A stretch of 37,825 nucleotides of DNA from an uncultured Ruminococcus sp. (GTDB taxonomy: Bacteria > Bacillota > Clostridia > Oscillospirales > Acutalibacteraceae). The notes under the pieces were generated by a model. It did no database searches. It was not told where the DNA came from and saw nothing but the letters and a program-made list of their open reading frames with translations. Position 1 is the stretch's first letter. Every line of letters begins with the position of its first letter. Positions 6,450 to 13,804 of this stretch are shown in pieces. The stretch is taken from contig CADBOO010000028.1 of the NCBI GenBank assembly GCA_902796225.1, forward strand, positions 1 through 37,825, in the 5' to 3' direction. The position numbers and the translations under genes are program-made.

Positions 6450-8390
6450 ATGAATCCGACATATTTTGAGGAACTGCAAAACCGCATACAGACGATCAAA
6501 AGCTCGCTTTCACCCGATCCGGCGATCTTCGGCGATCAAGAAAAGCTGTCCTGCTATATCGACGAAGTATTCGAGCGGACGGCGTCCCTGATCAGCGGTA
6601 TCGACAGACACACGACCGCCCTGAGCGACCGCGAATACCGTGCGCTGAAGCGACGCAAGAAAGCGCTGATCAACCTTTGCTCAGAAGCGGAGAAGCGTTT
6701 TGCAAAAGCATATCCGACCCTGTCCGTCCCCGCCCAGCTGATCCACCTGAACGCGCCGTGTACCCCGCTGAGCTTTGACGAGCTGAACCGCCGCTATGAT
6801 ATCGAGCTTGCCGCGGCGATCTATCTGCTCGACGCGCTGTATGACAGCGAGGGCTATGAGGACGCGGCACAACTGTTCCCGACGTCGCGCGAGGAATTGT
6901 CAAAGGTGTATCTGCCGACGGTCTCCGACGCCGTACACAGCGACGATGAGCTGCGCGCCATGCTGATACTGATCCGAAAAGGCAGCTGCCTCGGCGCTCT
7001 TCTGAACGACGGCGAGCCTGCCGATCTGCCGTACAAGGAACAATTCGACGCCCTGACCGCGATCATCGGCGACGCTGTCGCAGCGGCACAGGAGCAATTC
7101 ATCTGCGCGCTTTGGGCATTCACCGACGCCGTGCTGAATGCGGCGAATGATCGGCTGGATGATCTGGATAAAGCGATACAGCATGCTTCCGCGATCCGTA
7201 CCGCTCCTTTTTCGGATGCGGCGGTCACATCGTCCGAGCTGAGCGAATGTATGAATGAACTGGAGGAAAAGACGGATCATCTCGAGCGTTTCTATCGCCT
7301 GATCGGTACGCCTGCGGAAGCGGAGCATCCGGACGCCGACCTGTATTCCGACGTCGCATTCCCGGAGATCGGTGATCCATACGCGCTGTGCTGTGCGCTG
7401 ACGACGCTGTCAGACGATGATCATGTATGGCTGTACAACCTGAGCTGCTGCGTGATCGGCTGTGCGTGTCAGCTGCTGCCGTGGGCGGGCATGGGCGCGG
7501 TCGGCGACGACAACTCTCCCGAGGAAATGGACGTCGACTATGAATACCTTGCGTCGCTGATCGAAAAAACACCCGGCTGGGACGACAACCGGACGAACGC
7601 ATTATTCTATCAAAAGCTGCTCCCCTCTCCCCTCGCCGGTTACCCGCGCAAACGCATCAGCATCTCACAGCTGACCTTTCTCTCGTCGGGGCTGATCCCG
7701 CCGCGCCGCGGAGGATCGATCAACTATACCCGCGCGCTGCTGCACGAAGCTGACTTGTCGGAAGAACAGCGGGAACTGCTGTATGAATACTTCGCGCTCG
7801 CATATGCCATCAACCACAAGGAACCGGATTATTCGGCTCTGGAGGAAGACGACGGCGACGATACGGCTGCAGAGGATTCCGCTGCGGAAAACAAGCTGCT
7901 GCGCGCAGAGGTCAAGCGGCTGAAGCACTCCATCCACCAGTTTGACCGCCGCAATAAGGAGACGGAAAAACAGTTGTCGCACGCGAACAAAAAACTGGAC
8001 GCGCTGAATCTGGAGCTTGCCGAGCTGAGGACGATGATCCGCGAGGCGCAAGAGGACGACGAACGCGTTACGGTCAGCTTCCCCTACACCGCGAAAAAAC
8101 GCTCCGTCATTATCGGCGGGCATGATTCGTGGCTCAAGGCGATCCGACCGCTGCTGGAGAACGTACGTTACATCTCCTCGTCCGAACAGCCCAATCCCAA
8201 TCTGATCCTCGGCAGCGAGGTCGTCTGGCTGCAGACCAATGCGATGGGACACTCCGGCTACTACAAGGTCATGGATGTAGCGCGCCGCAACCGGATCAAG
8301 GTGTGCTATTTCCGCTATTCAAGCGCCGAGAAATGCGCCGAGCAATTCGCGCTTGAGGACAGCGCGGAGCCTGCCGAAACAGAAGAATAA
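6450..8390 (+). CDS. DUF2325 domain protein with long helical N-terminal region
   Basis: A 646-residue cytoplasmic protein. The last 100 residues (about 549-636) match DUF2325: a VIIGGH start, a central WLQTNAMGHSGYYKV stretch and a following strand IKVCYF. A coiled coil rich in Lys, Glu and Leu fills about 478-545 just before it. The first 470 residues are acidic, Ala/Leu-rich and mostly helical, and I recognise no family in them. DUF2325 proteins are widespread in Firmicutes with no settled function; the domain looks like a small Rossmann-type ligand-binding fold. GTGAGG 6-7 nt upstream sets ATG 6450. The gene is single, with its own promoter and terminator. Confidence 0.8.
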   Translation: MNPTYFEELQNRIQTIKSSLSPDPAIFGDQEKLSCYIDEVFERTASLISGIDRHTTALSDREYRALKRRKKALINLCSEAEKRFAKAYPTLSVPAQLIHLNAPCTPLSFDELNRRYDIELAAAIYLLDALYDSEGYEDAAQLFPTSREELSKVYLPTVSDAVHSDDELRAMLILIRKGSCLGALLNDGEPADLPYKEQFDALTAIIGDAVAAAQEQFICALWAFTDAVLNAANDRLDDLDKAIQHASAIRTAPFSDAAVTSSELSECMNELEEKTDHLERFYRLIGTPAEAEHPDADLYSDVAFPEIGDPYALCCALTTLSDDDHVWLYNLSCCVIGCACQLLPWAGMGAVGDDNSPEEMDVDYEYLASLIEKTPGWDDNRTNALFYQKLLPSPLAGYPRKRISISQLTFLSSGLIPPRRGGSINYTRALLHEADLSEEQRELLYEYFALAYAINHKEPDYSALEEDDGDDTAAEDSAAENKLLRAEVKRLKHSIHQFDRRNKETEKQLSHANKKLDALNLELAELRTMIREAQEDDERVTVSFPYTAKKRSVIIGGHDSWLKAIRPLLENVRYISSSEQPNPNLILGSEVVWLQTNAMGHSGYYKVMDVARRNRIKVCYFRYSSAEKCAEQFALEDSAEPAETEE

Positions 8391-8405
8391 CCCCACAAAA
8401 ATAAC

Positions 8406-8435
8406 GCCCGCTGAACGACTCAGCGGGCTGTTTTA
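8406..8435. terminator. Bidirectional terminator between convergent genes
   Basis: A 9-bp perfect stem (GCCCGCTGA/TCAGCGGGC) with a 5-nt loop has TGTTTTA to the right and a T-rich tail on the minus strand to the left. It serves both the DUF2325 gene and the kinase gene. Confidence 0.8.
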
Positions 8436-8447
8436 TCGATATGTATC

Positions 8448-11276
8448 TTACGATCTGATCAGGCTTTCCAGCGTTTGGTACAGGCTGTCGGGTTCGACCG
8501 GCTTGGACAGGTGAGCGTTGAGTCCCGCTTGCAGGCTGCGTCTGACGTCCTCGTCAAACGCATTCGCGGTCAGCGCTATGATAGGTATGGTTTTTGCATC
8601 GGCGCGATTCATGGCGCGGATCGCCCTGGTAGCCTCCAGACCGTCCATCACCGGCATCCGCATATCCATCAGCACCGCGTCATAATAACCGTTCGGGTGT
8701 TTTTTTACCATCTCGAGCGCCTCGGCGCCGTTGACAGCGCGCTCTCCGACCATCCCGCGCATTTTCAGCAGCATGAGAATGATTTCGGCATTGATATCCA
8801 CATCCTCCGCCAAAAGGATCCTTTTGCCCTCGAGCGATACCTTGCTGCTCTTTTTCTTCGTCTTCAGATCAAGCGACTGCTTGAACTGCGACAGGATATC
8901 GTTCGCCTGCAGGGGCTTTGCGATAATGTCGTCTATGCCTGCTTCTTTGCCGTCTTCCAGAACATCGTCCCATTGATAGGCGGTCAGCATGACGATCGCA
9001 GAATCGCCGCCGATGATCGAGCGGATCTGCCGGGCGGTTTCCGCTCCGTCCATGCCGGGCATTTTCCAGTCGATCAGGATCAGGTTGTAGCTTTCTCGGC
9101 GGGCATGTTTGAGTTCGACCATTCTTACCGCCTCTGCGCCCGAAAGCGCGGTCTGGGCAGATATGCCGACTTTTTCAAGCTCTAGCCGTGCAAACTCAGC
9201 GTCGACAGCATCGTCGTCCACGATCAGGACGCTCATCTCCTGCGGCATTGAGTCATTGCTTTCGTCATTATCCTGCTGCTCGGAATCGTTGAAGGTCAGC
9301 GTTACGACAAAGGTGGTGCCGACGCCCTTCTGGCTTTCGACGTCGATCTCGCCGTTCATCATCTCGACGATACTCTTGGTGATGGGCATTCCCAGACCCG
9401 TACTGCCGTATTTACTGCGCGACAACGTATCCTCCTGCCTGAACGGTTCAAACAGCTTGGGCAGGAATTCCTTGCTGATACCTATGCCGTTATCCGAAAC
9501 GACAAAGCGAAAGACGGATTTGCCGTCGTACTGAGCGGTACGTTCGACGGTAAGGCTGACCTTTCCGCCGCTCTCGGTGAACTTGACGGAATTGCCGAGA
9601 ATATTGATCAGGACCTGCTTGAGCTTCATTTCGTCGCCGATATAATACTCGCTCGACGATCCGATCAGCTCACAGCTCCACTGCAGTCCCTTGCTCTGGC
9701 ACTGACCGCCGATCATGACGTCGATCTGGCTGAGCACGTTATGCAGCGAGAACACCTCGTTGTGCAGCGTCATCTTGCCCGATTCGATACGGGACATATC
9801 CAGAATATCGTTGATGATCCTCAGCAAATGGTCTGCAGAGGAACCGATCTTCTCAAGATAATCGCGGGTGGAGTCAGAGATCGAATCATCACTCAGCGCG
9901 ATCTTGTCCAATCCGATAATCGCGTTCATCGGGGTGCGGATCTCATGGCTCATATTCGAGAGGAATGCGGTCTTTGCTTTATTCGCGACCTCGGCGGATG
10001 CAAGCGCGTCGCTCAGCGCCTGACTCTGGCTGAGCGTACGGCGGGTCTCTGCGTCAACGTCCGAAAATCCGACCGCGATCGCATGGACGGTATCGTCGTC
10101 GATATCCTCACTGTCGTGCACCTCGGCGATACGGATCATCTCATACGATCTCTGGTTGTTTCTGTCAACAACGTAGCGGTATGTGATAATCCGCTCTTTT
10201 TTCAGTTCCTCGCGTATGCTTTGAATATCACAGATCGAAACAAACGACTCGCGATACTTTTCGATCACAAAGTTTTCGGCATAGCGGCGGATGATCTCGG
10301 AATAGCGGAACACCTCGCCCTGCCTTACGCCGTTCTTGATCTCGGTGTGCGGCTGGTAACAAATGCCTTCGTCATGGTCGAGGTCGACATAATACACGGC
10401 GCGGTAAGCGGAAGAGATCGCCGCGATCATGTTGTTTGCCTGGGAATGCAGGTTCTCCGTGTATTCTCTGAGGCCCTCTCTCGCCTCATGGATATTGAGG
10501 GCAATTGCATGGATATCGTTAGCTGATCCGTGTTTTTTGTAGTTGCTGACGGCGTTGGGGTTGATCTTGCGGTTAAGCTCGTCAACGTCCGCAGCGACGT
10601 CGGCAAGATCGCGGGTGATGCTCTTCATCTCTCTGCGCATCCTAGCCGTTGCAAAAACGACCGTCAATACGCCGACGATAACCGACAGCGCGCTGCAGAT
10701 GAGAATCGACCATGTCTGATTGTTGATCTGGTTGTCGAACCAATCGGCTGAAAAATCGACAGCGACGATTCCGGCAACTTCGCCGTTCGAATCAAAAACA
10801 GGACTATACGCGCTGTAAAAGCGTCCCCACGCGTCCGTATACGGCTCGAAGTCAACCGACGGCTTGCCCTTGCTCGCCTCGTACAGCGCGCTGGTGAAAA
10901 CGACCGGCGATCCGAACTCGCCGGGATCTTCGATCGTCGGATCGACGGAAAAAACAAACTCGCCGTCATCGGTCTCGCTGATGCAATAGATATACTTTAA
11001 GTCGATATTATCCCTGAAGGGAGCAAGCGTGTCGATGATCTTCTGATACTTCGCCGTACCTTGATCTTCTTTTTTCAGAGATTTCAGAACATCGCCGTCA
11101 AGCATATCCGCCGCGCTGCAAGAAATATCCAGCATACGGCTCTGCATCAAAGATTTTATCGCGTTTTTTGAATTGTTGACCAGGATGGTGCCGAGAACCA
11201 CATTGACCGTAAGCAGCAAGACCACTGTAATGATGATCAGCTTTCCGGCAAAACCGGGCGCTCTGGTTTTTTTCAT
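8448..11276 (-). CDS. Hybrid sensor histidine kinase with two receiver domains
   Basis: A 942-residue membrane kinase. Helix 1 is at 12-32, an external Cache-like sensing domain at about 35-185, and helix 2 at 190-210. A linker and PAS-like region at 215-410 lead to the HisKA domain with phospho-acceptor His444 (SHEIRTPMN). The ATPase domain spans about 550-662 (N-box around 558-570, DNGIGI at 595-600, GSTGLGM at 624-630). Receiver 1 (682-800) has Asp736 and Lys787; receiver 2 (818-940) has Asp871 and Lys925. No HPt or output domain is present, so the final response is unclear; such kinases may pass phosphate to a separate HPt protein. AGGAGGAAA precedes the ATG, and the gene stands alone. 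Confidence 0.93.
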   Translation of the reverse strand: MKKTRAPGFAGKLIIITVVLLLTVNVVLGTILVNNSKNAIKSLMQSRMLDISCSAADMLDGDVLKSLKKEDQGTAKYQKIIDTLAPFRDNIDLKYIYCISETDDGEFVFSVDPTIEDPGEFGSPVVFTSALYEASKGKPSVDFEPYTDAWGRFYSAYSPVFDSNGEVAGIVAVDFSADWFDNQINNQTWSILICSALSVIVGVLTVVFATARMRREMKSITRDLADVAADVDELNRKINPNAVSNYKKHGSANDIHAIALNIHEAREGLREYTENLHSQANNMIAAISSAYRAVYYVDLDHDEGICYQPHTEIKNGVRQGEVFRYSEIIRRYAENFVIEKYRESFVSICDIQSIREELKKERIITYRYVVDRNNQRSYEMIRIAEVHDSEDIDDDTVHAIAVGFSDVDAETRRTLSQSQALSDALASAEVANKAKTAFLSNMSHEIRTPMNAIIGLDKIALSDDSISDSTRDYLEKIGSSADHLLRIINDILDMSRIESGKMTLHNEVFSLHNVLSQIDVMIGGQCQSKGLQWSCELIGSSSEYYIGDEMKLKQVLINILGNSVKFTESGGKVSLTVERTAQYDGKSVFRFVVSDNGIGISKEFLPKLFEPFRQEDTLSRSKYGSTGLGMPITKSIVEMMNGEIDVESQKGVGTTFVVTLTFNDSEQQDNDESNDSMPQEMSVLIVDDDAVDAEFARLELEKVGISAQTALSGAEAVRMVELKHARRESYNLILIDWKMPGMDGAETARQIRSIIGGDSAIVMLTAYQWDDVLEDGKEAGIDDIIAKPLQANDILSQFKQSLDLKTKKKSSKVSLEGKRILLAEDVDINAEIILMLLKMRGMVGERAVNGAEALEMVKKHPNGYYDAVLMDMRMPVMDGLEATRAIRAMNRADAKTIPIIALTANAFDEDVRRSLQAGLNAHLSKPVEPDSLYQTLESLIRS

Positions 11277-11334
11277 ATATAGTTTCCTCCTCGTTTACGG
11301 CGTTGCGCCAAAACGTCAGATTATCCTAATGCTG

Positions 11335-11364
11335 ATTATACACTCCTGCAACCGCTGCGGTCAA
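11335..11364 (-). promoter_or_regulatory. Promoter of the hybrid kinase gene
   Basis: On the minus strand, TTGACC (11359-11364) and TATAAT (11335-11340) are 18 bp apart. The leader is about 50 nt. Confidence 0.75.
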
Positions 11365-11552
11365 TATTTTTTCAAAGAATTATCGTGCATTTTTCGGGAT
11401 TCTTTTGCGGAGAGATCCAATGGAGTCGGAAGCATAAAATTGTCTGTGAGGGCTGCAAAAAAAGTTTCAGAAAAATACCGTTTTGATCGTCGCCGATCAC
11501 GCGCTTCGGCAGAAGTTTCACCTGCGCCCATCTGTTTGCACGCTCCTTTCGG

Positions 11553-11620
11553 CAGCACACGCCGACGACGGTCACGCAGCACACGCAGACGACGGTCACG
11601 CAGCACACGCTGACGACTGT
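11553..11620. repeat. 24-bp tandem repeat, nearly three copies
   Basis: Two full units (11553-11576 and 11577-11600) beginning CAGCACACGC differ at one base. A third unit from 11601 decays after about 16 bp. The unit length is a multiple of three, so reading frames through it stay open by chance. Confidence 0.85.
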
Positions 11621-11853
11621 CGTCCGCTTGACAGAACAGTATTTGCATCATGCGCTCATATTCACTGTGCAGTGCCTTCAGCCGATCTCAGTGTTTCGCG
11701 ACCGGACTTCAGCCCGGCTTTTTCGCCGGGTCACAGAACTCTCCTCTGGGTGGATAACGTTTTTTGCCTGTTTTGCGGCTTTTTTCATGCTATCGGAACG
11801 TCAGGACAGAGTATTTGACAGATCCGCATAAACAGTGGGTTTTTCAGCTAATT

Positions 11854-11890
11854 CTACGAATCGTAGAGTATCGAGTAGAGTAACTCTACT
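11854..11890. promoter_or_regulatory. Two adjacent palindromes, candidate operator
   Basis: CTACGA-A-TCGTAG (11854-11866) lies next to AGTAGAGT-A-ACTCTACT (11874-11890). They share the octamer GTAGAGTA, present as two direct copies 12 bp apart (11863 and 11875). They lie about 65 bp upstream of the -10 box of the glycolipid cluster. No cognate regulator is encoded beside them. Confidence 0.5.
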
Positions 11891-11930
11891 ACACATCCGG
11901 GATGGTAGATAAAATTCACCGATAAGTAGG

Positions 11931-11959
11931 TTTCCTTTTGCGCCGACACTCCCTATAAT
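11931..11959 (+). promoter_or_regulatory. Probable promoter of the acyltransferase/glycosyltransferase cluster
   Basis: A perfect TATAAT (11954-11959) has only a weak -35 (TTTCCT at 11931-11936, 17 bp away). A weak -35 fits an activator-dependent promoter. The predicted leader is about 118 nt, with possible pairings GACGG/CCGTC and ACCGG/CCGGT. Confidence 0.45.
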
Positions 11960-12083
11960 GGTTGAGGATAAGGTCGGATTGTGACGGACGCAGCAGCCGT
12001 CGGGAGGTATTGCAACACGCTCGACCGGGCGGCTGACGACACAGGCTTTATGCGGGACAGACCGGTTACGGGGAGGGAAACGC

Positions 12084-12872
12084 TTGGATAAACGTGAAGT
12101 CATCTATTACACGGATGAGTTGAACGAAGAATTCTCCACGGCGGTCATCACGCCGCGTACCATCGACGGCAGCTATGTCTATGACAGACGCGGTCCCATA
12201 CGCGCGTTCACCCGATTCTTCTGGTACCGCATCATTGCGACGCCATGCGCTTTTCTGTATGTCAAGCTCAATCTGCACCAGAAGACCGTCGGCAAAGAAA
12301 AGCTGAAGCCGTTTCGCAAGACAGGCGTCTATCTCTACGGCAACCACACCAACGATATCGGCGATCCGTTCACGCCCAACGTCTTCTGCTTTCCGAAGCG
12401 CGTATCCTTCATCGTGCATCCCAACAACGTGTCTATGCCGGTGCTGGGGCGTATCAACCCCTCTCTGGGCGCGATCCCGCTGCCCGATACCCGCGACGCA
12501 TACAAAAACTTTCAGGAATGCGTCAAAGGACGTATCGCAAAAGGACACGCGGTCGTCATCTATCCCGAAGCGCACATCTGGCCTTACTACACGAAGATCC
12601 GCAATTTCCCCGACCTCTCTTTCGGGTATCCTTCTAAAGAGGGCGTGCCGGTGTTCTGCTTTGTGAACACCTATCAGAAACGCGGCAATCATAAAAAACC
12701 GCGTACCGTCACCTATATTGACGGGCCGTTTTATCCCGATATGGAGCTTCCGATCAAACAGCGCCGCAAAAAGCTCAGGGACGAGGTATATGAAACAATG
12801 GTAAAACGGTCTGAAAACTCGAATATCGAGGTCATCAAGTACATTAAGAAAGAATCTGACAAGGAGAGATAA
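12084..12872 (+). CDS. PlsC-like lysophospholipid acyltransferase
   Basis: A 262-residue membrane-associated acyltransferase of the 1-acyl-glycerol-3-phosphate acyltransferase family, which transfers a fatty acyl chain to a lipid hydroxyl. Motif I is YGNHTNDIGDPF (near residue 89), motif III is YPEAHIWPYYTK, and a basic hydrophobic segment precedes motif I at about 42-62. The His-to-Asp spacing is five residues rather than four, which also occurs in the clostridial NHTQPVGD-type subfamily. GGGAGGG 6-8 nt upstream supports the TTG start. The next gene, a GT8 enzyme, starts 1 bp after the stop, and a second acyltransferase domain lies in the third gene, so it probably acts in a membrane glycolipid or lipid-linked glycan pathway. 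Confidence 0.87.
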   Translation: MDKREVIYYTDELNEEFSTAVITPRTIDGSYVYDRRGPIRAFTRFFWYRIIATPCAFLYVKLNLHQKTVGKEKLKPFRKTGVYLYGNHTNDIGDPFTPNVFCFPKRVSFIVHPNNVSMPVLGRINPSLGAIPLPDTRDAYKNFQECVKGRIAKGHAVVIYPEAHIWPYYTKIRNFPDLSFGYPSKEGVPVFCFVNTYQKRGNHKKPRTVTYIDGPFYPDMELPIKQRRKKLRDEVYETMVKRSENSNIEVIKYIKKESDKER

Positions 12873-12873
12873 C

Positions 12874-13686
12874 ATGGTCAACGTACTGTTCTGCGGCAAC
12901 AGCGGCGTATTCGACGGTTTCCTGACCTGCGCGCTGTCGCTGATGAAGCGTACCGACTCCACTGAACCCTTTGCGTTTTATATCTATACGATGGAATTGA
13001 CCCGGCTGGATAAAAAATACACCGGGCTGTCTTATGACGAGATCAAGCAATTTGAAAGCGTCATCAAACGTTACAACCCCGAAAACACCGTCAGGCTTTT
13101 TGACGTGACCGAGCTGTACGAGCGTGAGTTCGCAGGCTGTCCCAATGAGAGCGCCTACTGCTCGCCCTATACGCTGATCCGTCTGCTCGCCGATCTGGTC
13201 GACGGGATGCCGGACAAGCTGCTGTATCTCGACGCGGACGTTCTGTTCAACCGCGACGTCCACCTGCTGTACGACATCGATCTCACAGGCTTCGAGTATG
13301 CCGCCGCACGCGATCACTACGGCAAATACCTGATCTATCCGAACTATATCAACGCCGGCGTACTGCTGTTCAACATGACCGAGATGCGCAGGACGAGGAT
13401 CCTCAAAAAAGCGCGCAGCATCCTCAGGGAAAAGAAGCTGGTCTTTGCCGACCAAAGCGCGCTGATCCGCTCCACTTCCAAGCGTAAGGTGCTGCCCCAG
13501 CGGTATAACGACCAGAAATTCCTGCACAAGCACACCATCGTGCGCCACTTTTCCAAGCGGCTGTTCTACCTGCCCTACCCCCACACCGAGAACATCAAAC
13601 AGTGGCAGATCGATAAGGTGCATTCCGTATTCCGCTATCACCAGTTCGATGATATTCTGGATGAGTATCAGGCGATCAAAGGTTAA
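12874..13686 (+). CDS. Glycosyltransferase family 8 protein
   Basis: A 270-residue retaining glycosyltransferase that uses a nucleotide sugar. The GT8 core is clear: the DxD metal/nucleotide motif in LLYLDADVLF (about residue 110), NYINAGVLLFN (about 157-167), and FADQSAL for acceptor binding. A late HFSKRLFYLPYPH segment stands where GT8 enzymes carry HxxGxxKPW, so the third motif is diverged. AAGGAGAG within the previous gene's end and a 1-bp gap show tight coupling to the acyltransferase. No signal peptide or membrane helix is seen. The sugar and acceptor are unknown; a glycerolipid acceptor is inferred from the neighbours. Confidence 0.88.
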   Translation: MVNVLFCGNSGVFDGFLTCALSLMKRTDSTEPFAFYIYTMELTRLDKKYTGLSYDEIKQFESVIKRYNPENTVRLFDVTELYEREFAGCPNESAYCSPYTLIRLLADLVDGMPDKLLYLDADVLFNRDVHLLYDIDLTGFEYAAARDHYGKYLIYPNYINAGVLLFNMTEMRRTRILKKARSILREKKLVFADQSALIRSTSKRKVLPQRYNDQKFLHKHTIVRHFSKRLFYLPYPHTENIKQWQIDKVHSVFRYHQFDDILDEYQAIKG

Positions 13687-13723
13687 CGCCTGACGCGGCG
13701 ATCCCTCAAAAAGGGACTTCACT

Positions 13724-13774
13724 TGTCATTCTGAACGGTATTAGACGATATTGTGTATTTCCGTTCGAATGACA
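13724..13774. repeat. Imperfect inverted repeat between the two glycosyltransferase genes
   Basis: The arm TGTCATTCTGAACGG (13724-13738) pairs with CCGTTCGAATGACA (13761-13774) with one bulged base and a 22-nt loop. TGTCATTCTGA-type arms are common in dispersed bacterial palindromes. It may tune expression of the downstream fusion gene. Confidence 0.6.
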
Positions 13775-13804
13775 CAAACACCAACCGACAACGGAGGGTT
13801 ATTC

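Larger units (their letters stand above)
11365..12083. other. Long intergenic region without a supported gene
   Basis: Frames of 67-146 codons occur on both strands, but none has a good ribosome binding site, and the 24-bp repeat keeps several frames open at once. The region holds tandem repeats (11553-11620), a small hairpin near 11713-11731 (CCCGGC/GCCGGG), two palindromes (11854-11890), a -10 box (11954-11959) and a long leader before TTG 12084. Confidence 0.55.

Noticed and set aside
11483..11818. 111-codon frame with AAHADDGH repeats
   Set aside because: It has no ribosome binding site and begins with TTG. The repeat is 24 bp, so it stays open in several frames on both strands.
12300..12380. 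His-to-Asp spacing of five instead of four in the acyltransferase motif
   Set aside because: The same spacing is found in the clostridial NHTQPVGD-type subfamily, so it is a family trait rather than a defect.
12066..12962. Long minus-strand frame (298 codons) opposite the acyltransferase gene
   Set aside because: It is the antisense shadow of a well-supported acyltransferase with motifs and a ribosome binding site. It has no family features of its own.
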